64,000 nucleotides of DNA from Pseudomonadales bacterium (GTDB taxonomy: Bacteria > Pseudomonadota > Gammaproteobacteria > Pseudomonadales > Azotimanducaceae), in assembly GCA_028285415.1 (NCBI GenBank), contig JANQPF010000033.1, positions 1 through 64,000 on the forward strand. The letters are read 5' to 3'. Below are positions 43,872-54,780 of this stretch, one piece after another (positions within the stretch are counted from its first letter, which is position 1; every line of letters begins with the position of its first letter). A program made the position numbers and the translations under genes. Below the pieces are notes generated by a model, which worked only from the letters and a program-made list of their open reading frames with translations, searched no databases and was not told the DNA's origin.

Positions 43872-44321
43872 GTGAGCACCACGCAGGTGAACCATCTGGC
43901 TGACGCTGACGCCACCGAAGACCTGGGCGCGTGGCTCTGGGGTGAGCTCGATGCCCGCTACGCCGGCCGGGCTGTCGTCTTTCTGAGCGGTGATCTGGGC
44001 GCGGGAAAAACCACGCTGGCACGTGGACTGCTGCACGCGGCCGGCCACGATGGCGTGGTCAAGAGCCCTACCTATACGCTGCTGGAACCGTACAATATGC
44101 AGAACGGAGAGGTGTACCACTTTGACCTCTATCGGGTGAACGACCCCGTTGAACTGGAATTTGTCGGGATTGACGAGATCGTGGATGGCCCAGGTGTGAA
44201 GCTGTTCGAATGGCCGGAACGGGCGGTAGACTGGCTGCCTGCGCCGGACGTTCAGGTACGGCTCGAAGTCGACACGAGCACGGCAACCCCCACTAGAAAA
44301 GCGCATGTGGAATTCAGCTAG
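43872..44321 (+). CDS. tsaE: tRNA t6A synthesis ATPase TsaE
   Basis: A 149-residue P-loop protein needed for threonylcarbamoyl-adenosine (t6A) formation with TsaB, TsaC and TsaD. Walker A is FLSGDLGAGKTTLARGLL; SPTYTLLEPY and the acidic HFDLYRV, with FEWPER, are family signatures. The GTG start immediately follows the nnr stop. The amidase gene begins 17 bases before its end. Confidence 0.95.
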   Translation: MSTTQVNHLADADATEDLGAWLWGELDARYAGRAVVFLSGDLGAGKTTLARGLLHAAGHDGVVKSPTYTLLEPYNMQNGEVYHFDLYRVNDPVELEFVGIDEIVDGPGVKLFEWPERAVDWLPAPDVQVRLEVDTSTATPTRKAHVEFS

Positions 44322-45645
44322 ACAATTCGTCGGACGAAGCGCGGTCGCCGTGGCGCTCGCGTTCGTCGCATTTGCGTCGCAGGCGGCGACGTTGAAAAGC
44401 GTCCGCATGCACGAGGCCCCGGATTCAACCCGGGTGGTATTCGATACCTCGGCAGAGGTGAAGTACAAGATCTTCACGCTGGAAGATCCGTACCGCGTGG
44501 TTGTCGACCTGCAGAACGTGACGCCGCGGTCGGGATTCGACCCCGCCGTCGCTGCGGTTGGACGCGAGCGGGTGAACAGCCTGCGTGCCGCCCCCAGGGA
44601 CGGCAACTATCGCGTGGTCATCGACACTACATCGGCGCTTGATCCCAAAGCGTTCACGCTGAAGCCGATTGATCCCTACGGTCACCGTCTGGTGGTTGAT
44701 CTCTTCGACCCGAACCAGAAACGCTCACAGTCGCGCCAGCCACCGCTCGGCAAAGATCGGAGCGTCATCATTGCCATCGACGCCGGCCATGGCGGCGATG
44801 ATCCGGGCGCCATTGGTCCAAGCAGAATTCTCGAAAAGCAGGTGGTCATGCAGATTGCCAGGCGCGTGCAGAAGAAGCTGAACGCCGTCCAGGGATTCAG
44901 TGGCGTGCTGGTCAGAACCGGCGATTACTACCTTGCCCATCGGCAGCGTACTCAGCTTGCTCGAGACAAGCGCGCGGATCTCTTTGTGTCCATTCACGCA
45001 GACGCGTTCAGGCAGGCGAACGTGCATGGTGCGTCGGTTTATACGCTTTCGGATCGCGGTGCGACCAGTGAAACGGCGGCATGGCTTGCCGAACGGGAGA
45101 ACCGTTCGGACCTTCTGGGTGGCGTTGGCCACGTGAGCCTCACCGACAAGGATCCTGTGCTGGCCAGGGTGCTCCTCGATCTGTCGATGGACGCAAACCG
45201 TTCTCAGAGCATCGACGCTGGGGAAGCGGTGCTCGCCAACCTCGGGCGCGTGACGAAGCTGCACAAATCCCGGGTTGAGCAGGCGGCGTTTCTGGTCCTC
45301 AAATCGCCGGACATGCCCTCAATTCTGGTGGAGACAGGCTTCATCTCGAATCCCGGCGAAGCCCGCCGTCTCTCGCAGGCGGAACATCAGGAGAACGTTG
45401 CGCGCGCCATTGCCACCGGCGTCGAACAGTTCATGCGCGAGAACCCGCCGCCGGGCACGCTCCTGGCCTCCCAGGCTGCGGGCAAAGCCCCGGTTGGAGA
45501 CCGTCAGTACACCATCGTTCGAGGTGATACGCTTTCCACGATTGCCGCGCGGTATGGCGTCAGCTCCAAGCTCCTGCGCGCGCGCAACGGCCTCAGCAAC
45601 GACACCATCAAGGTGGGCCAGGTGCTGGTGATTCCCGGCGGCTGA
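44305..45645 (+). CDS. N-acetylmuramoyl-L-alanine amidase (AMIN, Amidase_3, LysM)
   Basis: A 446-residue periplasmic cell-division amidase (AmiB/AmiC type). The signal segment is about residues 12-28 (SAVAVALAFVAFASQAA), followed by an AMIN domain (30-130) for septal targeting. The zinc amidase domain has IAIDAGHGGDDPGAIGP, LEKQVVMQIA, DLFVSIHADAF and SILVETGFISNPGEA (with catalytic Glu). A C-terminal LysM unit (YTIVRGDTLSTIAARYGVS, near 402) binds peptidoglycan. It splits daughter-cell walls, usually after activation by EnvC/NlpD. It overlaps tsaE and is followed by mutL one base after its stop. Confidence 0.92.
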   Translation: MWNSARQFVGRSAVAVALAFVAFASQAATLKSVRMHEAPDSTRVVFDTSAEVKYKIFTLEDPYRVVVDLQNVTPRSGFDPAVAAVGRERVNSLRAAPRDGNYRVVIDTTSALDPKAFTLKPIDPYGHRLVVDLFDPNQKRSQSRQPPLGKDRSVIIAIDAGHGGDDPGAIGPSRILEKQVVMQIARRVQKKLNAVQGFSGVLVRTGDYYLAHRQRTQLARDKRADLFVSIHADAFRQANVHGASVYTLSDRGATSETAAWLAERENRSDLLGGVGHVSLTDKDPVLARVLLDLSMDANRSQSIDAGEAVLANLGRVTKLHKSRVEQAAFLVLKSPDMPSILVETGFISNPGEARRLSQAEHQENVARAIATGVEQFMRENPPPGTLLASQAAGKAPVGDRQYTIVRGDTLSTIAARYGVSSKLLRARNGLSNDTIKVGQVLVIPGG

Positions 45646-45646
45646 T

Positions 45647-47395
45647 GTGACGACTCCGCGCGTTCGGCGCCTGTCCAGTTTTGTGGCCGACCAGATTGCC
45701 GCCGGGGAGGTGGTGGAGCGGCCCGCGTCCATCGTCAAGGAACTCCTGGAAAACAGTCTGGACGCGGGTGCAAGCGACATTGAGGTGCGCACCGAAGACG
45801 GCGGCGTTGGGCTCGTCTGGGTGCAGGACAACGGCTGCGGTATCAGCGCTGAAGATCTGGCGCTTGCGATCGAGCGCCACGCTACCAGTAAAATTGCCGA
45901 CGCCGCGGACCTGCTCGACGTGCATACGCTCGGATTCCGCGGCGAAGCGCTTGCGAGCGTTGCATCGGTGGCCCGGGTCAAAATCAGCTCGCGGACGGCC
46001 GATGCTGCAATGGGGGCCGTGCGCGAAGTACATGGCGGTCAGCTGATTGCCGAAGGGCCGGTGGCACATAACGTGGGCACGACGGTTGAGGTCAGGGATC
46101 TCTTCTTCAACACACCCGCGCGCCGCAAATTTCTGAAGACTGAACGCACAGAAACTGGCCAGATCGATCAGACCGTGCGCCGTTTGAGCCTGGCCCACAT
46201 GGACGTTGGCTTTGCGCTTCAGCAGGGCGGCAGCGCGGGCGCTGGCCGGCGCCTGCGTCTACCGGCCGGGCGCATCGAGGAGCGTCTGGGCCAGGTCTTG
46301 AACCCGGAATTTGCTAGCAATTCGGTACTCATCGATGAGGGCCGCGAAGGGCTCCGGCTGCACGGCTGGGTTGGCCTCCCGCAGCATCATCGGCGGCTTG
46401 CCGACCAACAGTATTTCTACGTCAACGGTCGCGCTATTCGTGACAAGCTCGTGGGCCATGCCATTCGTCAGGCGTATGCCGATGTCATGTTCCATGGCCG
46501 TCATCCGGTGTACGTGCTCTTCCTCGATCTCCCGGACGGGAGTGTCGACGTGAACGTGCATCCCACCAAGCACGAGGTGCGATTTCGCGACGCACGACGT
46601 GTCCACGACTTCATCTTCGGCAGCCTGAACCGGGCGCTCCGCCAGATACGCCCGGCGACAACGCCGGAAGCCGTTTCTGAGCTCGAGGCTGCGCCTGCCT
46701 ACGTTGCGAACGTGCAGCAGAGCGCGTTGTCGCTGAGCGTTGATGAGACGCTTGTGGACATGCGCGCTGCGCCGTCCCGTGCGATGCGGCTGAGCGAAGC
46801 GCCGTCCGAGCTGCCTCCGCTTGGCTATGCGCTCGGTCAGCTGCATGGCGTCTACATCCTCGCGCAGAACGCCGAAGGCCTGGTTATCGTCGACATGCAT
46901 GCGGCTCACGAACGCGTCACCTACGAAAAGCTGAAAGTGCAGGTGGCAGCGCAGGCCGTGCCGCGGCAGCGCCTCCTGGTGCCCATTGCCATCGACGTGA
47001 GTGAAGCAGAAGCGGATCTTGTCGAAGCCAGCAGCGAGACGCTCGCGGCTTCCGGTCTCGTGCTCGAGCGCAGCGGTATTCGCTCGGTGACGCTGCGTGA
47101 AGCCCCGGCGCTATTGACTAAAAAAGACCTGACCACCATGGTGCGGGACTTTGTCAGCGAGCTCGTGGAGTACGGTACGAGTGATGAAATTGAGCGCCGT
47201 CAGCTGGACCTCCTCGCGACGATCGCGTGTCATGGTTCCGTTCGAGCGAACCGTCAGCTGACGATAGCGGAGATGAACGCGCTGCTCAGAGACATGGAGC
47301 AGACCGAAAACGCCGGGCTCTGTAATCACGGCCGGCCAACCTATTTCACGCGCAGCCTCGACGAGCTGGATAAGCTGTTTTATCGGGGCCAGTGA
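45647..47395 (+). CDS. mutL: DNA mismatch repair protein MutL
   Basis: A 582-residue protein with a GHKL ATPase N-terminus: IAAGEVVERPASIVKELLEN, VQDNGCGIS, and TLGFRGEALASVASVA. The C-terminal dimer domain holds DMHAAHERVTYE, which fits the DxHA(X)2E(X)4E metal site of MutL nickases; the later CHGSVRANRQLT and CNHGRPTYF match the rest of that site. It is therefore probably an endonuclease-type MutL, as reported for P. aeruginosa, that does not need MutH (family inference). GTG start; overlaps miaA. Confidence 0.94.
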   Translation: MTTPRVRRLSSFVADQIAAGEVVERPASIVKELLENSLDAGASDIEVRTEDGGVGLVWVQDNGCGISAEDLALAIERHATSKIADAADLLDVHTLGFRGEALASVASVARVKISSRTADAAMGAVREVHGGQLIAEGPVAHNVGTTVEVRDLFFNTPARRKFLKTERTETGQIDQTVRRLSLAHMDVGFALQQGGSAGAGRRLRLPAGRIEERLGQVLNPEFASNSVLIDEGREGLRLHGWVGLPQHHRRLADQQYFYVNGRAIRDKLVGHAIRQAYADVMFHGRHPVYVLFLDLPDGSVDVNVHPTKHEVRFRDARRVHDFIFGSLNRALRQIRPATTPEAVSELEAAPAYVANVQQSALSLSVDETLVDMRAAPSRAMRLSEAPSELPPLGYALGQLHGVYILAQNAEGLVIVDMHAAHERVTYEKLKVQVAAQAVPRQRLLVPIAIDVSEAEADLVEASSETLAASGLVLERSGIRSVTLREAPALLTKKDLTTMVRDFVSELVEYGTSDEIERRQLDLLATIACHGSVRANRQLTIAEMNALLRDMEQTENAGLCNHGRPTYFTRSLDELDKLFYRGQ

Positions 47396-48369
47396 TGACC
47401 ACACCGATTGTGCTCCTCATGGGCCCAACGGCGTTGGGCAAGACGGCGCTTGCGATGGCGCTGCAGGACAAGCTCGGCGGGCCTGACAGGGTCAGTCTCA
47501 TCAGCGTCGATTCAGCGCTGGTTTACCGCGGTATGGACATTGGTACCGCCAAACCCACGGCGTCAGAGCTTGCGGCATATCCGCACGCGCTGATCGACAT
47601 TCGCGACCCGGCCGAACCGTACACGGCGGCTGACTTCGTCGCCGACGCGGATGCGGCGGTGGAGGAAGCGCGGCGGGCAGACCGCGTCCCCATCCTGGTC
47701 GGCGGTACGATGTTGTACTTTCGTCGCTTTGTAGACGGGATTGCGGCGCTACCCCGAGCGGATGCCAACACTCGCGCTGCGCTCGCGGATGAGCTGGCAT
47801 CGCGCGGTGGCGAAGCGCTGCATGCCGAACTCACCAGAATTGATCCCGAGGCGGCTGTCGGTATTCATCCGAACAATCCGCAGCGGCTGCTGCGCGCCCT
47901 GGAAATTGTCCGGCTGACAGGCGTGCCGGTCAGTGCGCAATGGCGGGAACTGGATAGTGGCGACGTGGTCGAACGCCTTGGAGGAAAGGTTTTAACGTAC
48001 GCGCTCGAGCCTGAGCATCGCAGCGTTCTGCATGAGCGAATTGCCGAGCGCTTTGATGCGATGCTGGCGCAAGGATTTGTCGAGGAGCTGAAGGCGTTGA
48101 CTGCGCGTAGCGATTTGCACGCCGACCTGCCGTCGATGCGCGCGGTAGGTTACCGGCAAGGCCTTGAGTTGCTTGCCGGTGAGATCGACGCAGCCGGGTT
48201 TCGCGAGCAGGCGGTCGTCGCCACGCGTCGCCTCGCAAAGCGTCAACTCACCTGGTTACGGAGCTGGCCGGGAGCCGTGCATCTGCAGGCAGACGACGCG
48301 CTGGGTCACGTTGCTCGTGTGGCGCGCGACATCGGAAATCAGCCGGGTGTTTTACCGGATCCGAAATAA
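47395..48369 (+). CDS. miaA: tRNA dimethylallyltransferase
   Basis: A 324-residue enzyme that adds a dimethylallyl group to A37 of tRNAs reading UNN codons. The P-loop is LLMGPTALGKTALA; SVDSALVYRGMDIGTAKP, FRRFVDGIAALP and VGYRQGLELLAGEID are further signatures. The ATG at 47395 overlaps the mutL stop; a GTG one codon earlier is equally possible. The mutL-miaA-hfq-hflX order is conserved in gammaproteobacteria. Confidence 0.95.
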   Translation: MTTPIVLLMGPTALGKTALAMALQDKLGGPDRVSLISVDSALVYRGMDIGTAKPTASELAAYPHALIDIRDPAEPYTAADFVADADAAVEEARRADRVPILVGGTMLYFRRFVDGIAALPRADANTRAALADELASRGGEALHAELTRIDPEAAVGIHPNNPQRLLRALEIVRLTGVPVSAQWRELDSGDVVERLGGKVLTYALEPEHRSVLHERIAERFDAMLAQGFVEELKALTARSDLHADLPSMRAVGYRQGLELLAGEIDAAGFREQAVVATRRLAKRQLTWLRSWPGAVHLQADDALGHVARVARDIGNQPGVLPDPK

Positions 48370-48533
48370 CGCTCCTGCTGATACGAAAAACCGTGTTACT
48401 CTTGGTAGCAATTGGGTGTCTGCGCGGTGACCGACTGAGCCGTTGGGGAGATACCCGGTCGCATTTGGAGCGGCTAGCGAACCTCTGAACCCACTTGAAC
48501 TGAGGTTCCCTAGAAACAAGAAAGGAGACCACG

Positions 48534-48770
48534 ATGTCGAAAGGGCATAGCCTACAAGACCCTTATCTCAACGCCCTGCGCAAGGAACGGGTCCCGGTTT
48601 CAATTTACCTGGTTAATGGGATCAAGCTGCAGGGGCAGATCGAGTCTTTTGATCAGTTTGTGGTCCTGTTGAAGAACTCGGTGAGCCAGATGGTTTACAA
48701 ACACGCAATCTCGACGGTAGTCCCGGCGCGCAACGTCAAGCTCTCGTCCGGCAACGAGGAAGAATCCTAG
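48534..48770 (+). CDS. hfq: RNA chaperone Hfq
   Basis: A 78-residue hexameric Sm-like protein. The N-terminus [19 protein letters not shown] and Sm1 [19 protein letters not shown], then Sm2 [12 protein letters not shown] with the YKHA motif, are near-invariant. The C-terminal tail is short, as in Pseudomonas rather than E. coli. A strong Shine-Dalgarno AAAGGAG precedes the ATG. It binds small RNAs and mRNAs; the 164-base gap from miaA probably holds its own promoter. Confidence 0.97.
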   Translation: MSKGHSLQDPYLNALRKERVPVSIYLVNGIKLQGQIESFDQFVVLLKNSVSQMVYKHAISTVVPARNVKLSSGNEEES

Positions 48771-48872
48771 CCGTCCAGTCCGCCCGCAGCGGAGTGGTCG
48801 TTCATAGCATTCTTCTCGACTGAGCATCGCGCGTCGTCACAGCCTATTCGCGCAATTTTCAAGATTCTTTAG

Positions 48873-50180
48873 ATGTTATTCGAACGACCAGAAGCAGGGG
48901 ACCAGGCGGTTCTTCTGCAGATAGAACTCAAGAACCAGACCAATCCGGACCAGGCGGAATTTGCTGAGCTGGCGAGATCCGCGCAGATTGACGTTGTCGA
49001 AACGGTGCTCGCGAAACGGGAGGCGCCGCATCCCAACGCGTTCATCGGCAGCGGCAAGGTCGAAGAAGTTGCGGCTGTGCTCAAGCGTCGGGGCGCTAAT
49101 CTACTATTGGTCAGTCACGAGCTGAGCTCCGGTCAGCAACGGAATCTGGAGCGCGCGTTGAACTGCCGCGTGATCACGCGCACCGAGCTCATCCTCACCA
49201 TCTTCGCGGATCGTGCGCGCAGTCACGAGGGCCAGCTGCAGGTTGAGCTTGCACAGCTGAAACATGCTCAGACGCGGCTGGTGCGAGGTTGGACGCACCT
49301 CGATCGTCAGAAAGGTGGCATTGGCCTGCGCGGCGCCGGTGAGAAGCAGATTGAGCTCGACCAGCGTATGCTCGGCGAGCGCATCAAGATGGTGGAGAAG
49401 AAACTCGCTACCGTCAGCAAACGCCGGGGCCAGAACAGACGGGGTCGGCATCGCCGCGGGACGCCGACGGTGGCGCTGGTGGGTTATACCAACGCTGGTA
49501 AATCGACGCTTTTCAACAAGCTGACCGATGCAGACGTCTATGCCGAGGACCAGCTTTTTGCAACGCTCGATCCGACGCTGAGACGCGTAGCCGTTCCAGG
49601 TTTGAACGACGTTGTGCTTGGCGATACGGTCGGCTTCGTGAGCCAGCTTCCGCACGCGCTGGTTGAGGCATTCAAGGCGACCCTGGAGGAGGTCATTCAC
49701 GCAGATTTGCTATTGCACGTGGTAGATTCAGCGGATGAACAATGGATGGAACGAGTGGCACAGGTACGCGATGTTCTGCATGAAATTGGCGCGCAGGACA
49801 TTCCCGAGATTCTGGTGCTCAATAAAGCCGATCTCTTGCCACGGGATTACCGATTCGACGCGTCAATGGCGAGCACGGAAAATACGTGTAGCGTGTTCGG
49901 CGTGAGTGCGGTGACCGGTCAAGGTGTCGACACATTGATCGACGGCATGGGCATTGCACTGGGCGTCGCCGCGCCGCATGAGGTCATTCTCGATCCCGGC
50001 GACGGTCGTACACGCGCATGGCTTTATCGATCCGGGGCGGTGCTCGCCGAAAGCATGACCGAGGACGGCGCCGTCCAGCTGACCCTGCAGGCGGACGATC
50101 AGCTCCTGGCGCAGCTGGAATCGTCTGCCGCTGTCGTGTTGCGCGGTAGCGACACGCTCCCTAAAATTTCGGTTCAATAA
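48873..50180 (+). CDS. hflX: Ribosome-associated GTPase HflX
   Basis: A 435-residue TRAFAC GTPase. The N-terminal HflX domain has RREAPHPNAFIGSGKVEEV-like KREAPHPNAFIGSGK and GKGGIGLRGAGE-like GGIGLRGAGEKQIELD. The G domain has VGYTNAGKSTLFNKL (G1), DTVGFVSQLPH (G3) and LVLNKADLLP (G4). It rescues or splits stalled ribosomes under stress. An arginine-rich patch (KRRGQNRRGRHRRG) lies before G1. It lies between hfq and hflK as in many gammaproteobacteria. Confidence 0.94.
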   Translation: MLFERPEAGDQAVLLQIELKNQTNPDQAEFAELARSAQIDVVETVLAKREAPHPNAFIGSGKVEEVAAVLKRRGANLLLVSHELSSGQQRNLERALNCRVITRTELILTIFADRARSHEGQLQVELAQLKHAQTRLVRGWTHLDRQKGGIGLRGAGEKQIELDQRMLGERIKMVEKKLATVSKRRGQNRRGRHRRGTPTVALVGYTNAGKSTLFNKLTDADVYAEDQLFATLDPTLRRVAVPGLNDVVLGDTVGFVSQLPHALVEAFKATLEEVIHADLLLHVVDSADEQWMERVAQVRDVLHEIGAQDIPEILVLNKADLLPRDYRFDASMASTENTCSVFGVSAVTGQGVDTLIDGMGIALGVAAPHEVILDPGDGRTRAWLYRSGAVLAESMTEDGAVQLTLQADDQLLAQLESSAAVVLRGSDTLPKISVQ

Positions 50181-50226
50181 TCCGGCCCCCGAAACAACCC
50201 GGGCCAATTTTCAAGCGAGGACAATC

Positions 50227-51366
50227 ATGGCGTGGAACGAGCCAGGTGGTGGCAACGACAAAGACCCCTGGGGTAACAGAGGTGACCAGGGACCACCCGA
50301 TCTGGATGAGGCCATCCGCAAACTCCAGGCGCAGCTGTCCGGCATTTTCGGTGGCGGCAAAGGCGGCGGCGGTGGCACCGGGGGCAGCGGTCTGTCCGGC
50401 GGCGTCATTGGTCTGGCAGCCGTTGCGCTGGTTGCGGTGTACGTCTTCATGGGTATCTATCAGGTAGACCAGCAGGAACGCGGCGTGGTATTCCGCTTTG
50501 GCGGCGTGCAGGAAAGCCTGAAGATGCCGGGTCTGCACTGGAACCCGCCTCTCATCGATCAGGTAACCCTTGTCAACGTGACGCAGGTTCGCTCGCACAG
50601 GGCGCAGTCGTCGATGCTGACCGAAGACGAGAACATCGTGGACGTCAGCCTTACGGTGCAGTGGGTTGTCGACAACGCCGTTGACTACGAAGTCAACGTC
50701 AAGAGTCCGCAGATCAGTCTCGATCACGCAACGGAAAGCGCGCTGCGCCACGTGGTGGGCAGTTCGACCATGGATCAGGTCATTACGGACGGCCGTGAGG
50801 CCATCGCCATTGAGGTGCAAAGCCGCCTGCAGCGCTACCTCAACACCTACGGCACCGGCATCAAGGTCAACAAGGTGAACATCGATCGCAGCGCGCCGCC
50901 GTCGCAGGTGGAAGACGCGTTCAACGATGTCCAGAAGGCCAAGGAGGACCGTCAGCGGTTCATCAACGAGGCAACGGCTTATGCGGAGCAGGTCGTACCC
51001 GAAGCACGCGGTCGCGCGCGCCGACAGGTAGAGGAAGCCAACGCGTACCGTGACCAGGTTGTCGCGCAGTCCGAAGGTGAGGCGCAGCGCTTCACCAAGC
51101 TCCTTGCCGAGTACAAGCAGGCGGAAGACGTCACCCGTGATCGCCTCTACATCGACGCGCTCGAGACGGTATTCAGCAATTCGAGCAAGGTGATGGTAGA
51201 CGTGGAAGGCGGTAACAACCTCTTGTACCTGCCGCTGGACCAGCTGAGCAAGCAGCGCAGTGGCGGGCCGATCATCGAGCAGGATGATGTTGACGCGGCG
51301 GTTGACCGCATCATGCGCGAGCTCAGAGCGTCGCAGAACACAACCCCACGCCTGCGCGGAAACTAG
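50227..51366 (+). CDS. hflK: FtsH protease modulator HflK
   Basis: A 379-residue SPFH/band-7 membrane protein. The glycine- and asparagine-rich cytosolic N-terminus (GGGNDKDPWGNRGDQGPP; then a long Gly run near residues 40-58) is characteristic. One membrane span (about 62-80, GLAAVALVAVYVFMGIYQV) is followed by the band-7 domain (QQERGVVFRFGGVQESL). A long helical region runs from about residue 240 to 310. With HflC it cages the FtsH protease. hflC follows after 9 bases. Confidence 0.94.
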   Translation: MAWNEPGGGNDKDPWGNRGDQGPPDLDEAIRKLQAQLSGIFGGGKGGGGGTGGSGLSGGVIGLAAVALVAVYVFMGIYQVDQQERGVVFRFGGVQESLKMPGLHWNPPLIDQVTLVNVTQVRSHRAQSSMLTEDENIVDVSLTVQWVVDNAVDYEVNVKSPQISLDHATESALRHVVGSSTMDQVITDGREAIAIEVQSRLQRYLNTYGTGIKVNKVNIDRSAPPSQVEDAFNDVQKAKEDRQRFINEATAYAEQVVPEARGRARRQVEEANAYRDQVVAQSEGEAQRFTKLLAEYKQAEDVTRDRLYIDALETVFSNSSKVMVDVEGGNNLLYLPLDQLSKQRSGGPIIEQDDVDAAVDRIMRELRASQNTTPRLRGN

Positions 51367-51375
51367 GAGTAAGAC

Positions 51376-52239
51376 ATGTCATTCAAAGCATTAGTTGGAC
51401 TGGTGATTGCCCTGCTGGTCGTGCTGGGTGTCAGCGCTTCGCTGTATCGCGTGCACGAAACTGAGCGAGCGATCTTGTTGCAGTTTGGTGAACTCAAGGA
51501 TGCGGACGTGCAGCCGGGTTTGCACTGGAAGTGGCCAATTGCCGAGGACGCCAAGTTTTTCGATGCGCGCGTTCTGACCCTCGACTCCAATCCGGAGACC
51601 TACTACACGTTGGAGAAGAAGCCGCTGGAGGTGGACTCTTTCGTGAAGTGGCGGGTTGCCGAGGTGGCACAGTTCTATCAAAGCACCTCTTTCGACAACA
51701 ATCGTGCTGAAAACCTGCTCCAGGAACGGGTGAACGAAGGTCTACGTAACCAGATCAGCCGCCGCGACATGCACGAGGTCATCTCGGGTGAGCGCGACCA
51801 GCTGATGGAAGAGTTGCGTACTAATCTCGACTCGGTGATGCGCGGTTATGGCGTCGAAGTCATCGACGTGCGCGTCAAGCGCATCGACCTGCCGGTAGAC
51901 GTCTCCTCCTCGGTGTATGAGCGCATGAACTCCGAGCGGGAGATTGAAGCGCGCCAGTTCCGTGCGGAAGGCCGCGAACGTGCCCTTGCCATTAAGGCTG
52001 AAGCAGATCGCGAATCGGTGGTGATCGAAGCCGAAGCGTATCGGGAAAGCGAGCAGATCCGCGGTGACGGGGATGCGCGCTCTGCGGAAATCTATGCCAG
52101 CGCCTACAGCGCGGATCCGGAGTTCTACGAGTTCTATCGCAGCATCAACGCTTACACCAAAGTGTTCGGCGACAAAAGCGATCTTCTCGTTCTCGATCCG
52201 AACAGCGAGTTTTTCAAATTCCTGGAAAGGCAGCGCTAG
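51376..52239 (+). CDS. hflC: FtsH protease modulator HflC
   Basis: A 287-residue partner of HflK with an N-terminal membrane span (residues 5-23, LVGLVIALLVVLGVSASLY), then the SPFH domain starting VHETERAILLQFGEL. RVKRIDLPVDVSSSVYERM and the Ala/Glu-rich helix RAEGRERALAIKAEADRESV are HflC hallmarks. Start ATG with a GGAG-type ribosome site (AGGAGTAAGAC). Forms a unit with hflK. Confidence 0.94.
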   Translation: MSFKALVGLVIALLVVLGVSASLYRVHETERAILLQFGELKDADVQPGLHWKWPIAEDAKFFDARVLTLDSNPETYYTLEKKPLEVDSFVKWRVAEVAQFYQSTSFDNNRAENLLQERVNEGLRNQISRRDMHEVISGERDQLMEELRTNLDSVMRGYGVEVIDVRVKRIDLPVDVSSSVYERMNSEREIEARQFRAEGRERALAIKAEADRESVVIEAEAYRESEQIRGDGDARSAEIYASAYSADPEFYEFYRSINAYTKVFGDKSDLLVLDPNSEFFKFLERQR

Positions 52240-52266
52240 CTCAGACCGCAACCTGAAGAGCAGCCC

Positions 52267-53439
52267 ATGAAAACACACTGGCGCCTGCCGCGCGGCGTAG
52301 ACGAAGTGCTTCCGCCCGCGGCATGGTCCCTTGAACAGCTGCGCCGCGGTGTGCTGGATGCGTTTCACACTTGGGGTTACGACTACGTCGAGCCCCCGGT
52401 CATCGAATACCTCGACTCGCTGCTGGTCGGCTCCGGCGAAGACCTGGATCTGCAGACGCTGAAAATGGTGGATCAGGTCAGCGGCAGACAGCTTGGGGTG
52501 CGAGCGGACATGACCTCTCAGGCGGCGCGCATTGATGCCCACAGTCTCGTTACCGATGACGTGCAGCGTCTCTGCTATGCCGGTCCGGTTGTATTTGCCA
52601 ATCCGCAGATTGCGCAGAGCTCACGTGTGCCGGTCAAAGCCGGCGCTGAAATTTTCGGCGCCGCGGATCTGGCTGCCGATGCGGAAATCATCAGCCTGAT
52701 GGTCGAAGTCATGCACGTGGCCGGCGTGGACGATCCAGTGCTGCTGTTAGGCCACATGGGGATCTATCGCGGGCTGGTACAGGCGCTCGTTGAGGCGGGT
52801 GAGCTCGGCGCCGATGACGAGCAGGCACTCTTCAACCACGTGCAGCGCAAGTCACAGGCGGATATTGGCAGCCTGCTGGGCGATTCACCCCTGGCGGCTA
52901 TGATGGCGAGTCTGCCGAATCTCATGGGTGAGCCTGGTGTGCTCGATGCCGCGCGGACTCAGCTCGCCGGGGCGCCGCCCGTCGTGTTGGAGGCGCTCGA
53001 TGATCTGCAAACCCTTTGCGCAACGGTTGCCGCGCAGAACGGTGACCTCACGTTGCGGGTAGATATCGCAGAATTGTCCGGTTACGGCTACCATAACGGT
53101 CCGGTATTTGCCGTCTACCACCCCGAGCACGGCAGCGCCCTGGCTCAGGGTGGTCGATACGACGGGGTAGGTGAAGTTTTTGGACGTGGCCGTCCGGCCA
53201 CGGGTTTTGACGTCAACCTGAAAAGCCTGGTGAGCAATGCCGCGGTGCTGCCGTGTGTGTTTGCACCGCAGCCGTCTGCCGCGTCGAGGGAAGCTCAGTC
53301 TGTCGCGGTGGCAGACTTGCGCGCGCAGGGCTACAGGGTACGCTGCGCGCTGTCCGAGGGGGAAATGGCGTCTGCAGATTGTCAATGGGAACTGGTGGAA
53401 GACGCCGGAGAATGGCAGCTCGCAGAGCGGGCAACGTAA
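52267..53439 (+). CDS. hisZ: ATP phosphoribosyltransferase regulatory subunit HisZ
   Basis: A 390-residue histidyl-tRNA-synthetase-like protein without the tRNA-binding domain, needed by the short form of HisG. It has GVDEVLPPAAWSLEQLRRGVL, VEPPVIEYLDSLLVGSGED, and the motif-3-like YYHGPVFAVY-type block YGYHNGPVFAVYHPEHG, then GGRYDGVGEVFGRGRPATGFDV. It lacks catalytic residues for tRNA charging as far as can be judged. Its presence predicts a short hisG elsewhere. purA follows 39 bases later. Confidence 0.9.
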   Translation: MKTHWRLPRGVDEVLPPAAWSLEQLRRGVLDAFHTWGYDYVEPPVIEYLDSLLVGSGEDLDLQTLKMVDQVSGRQLGVRADMTSQAARIDAHSLVTDDVQRLCYAGPVVFANPQIAQSSRVPVKAGAEIFGAADLAADAEIISLMVEVMHVAGVDDPVLLLGHMGIYRGLVQALVEAGELGADDEQALFNHVQRKSQADIGSLLGDSPLAAMMASLPNLMGEPGVLDAARTQLAGAPPVVLEALDDLQTLCATVAAQNGDLTLRVDIAELSGYGYHNGPVFAVYHPEHGSALAQGGRYDGVGEVFGRGRPATGFDVNLKSLVSNAAVLPCVFAPQPSAASREAQSVAVADLRAQGYRVRCALSEGEMASADCQWELVEDAGEWQLAERAT

Positions 53440-54774
<1,335 letters not shown>

Positions 54775-54780
54775 TCCGCG

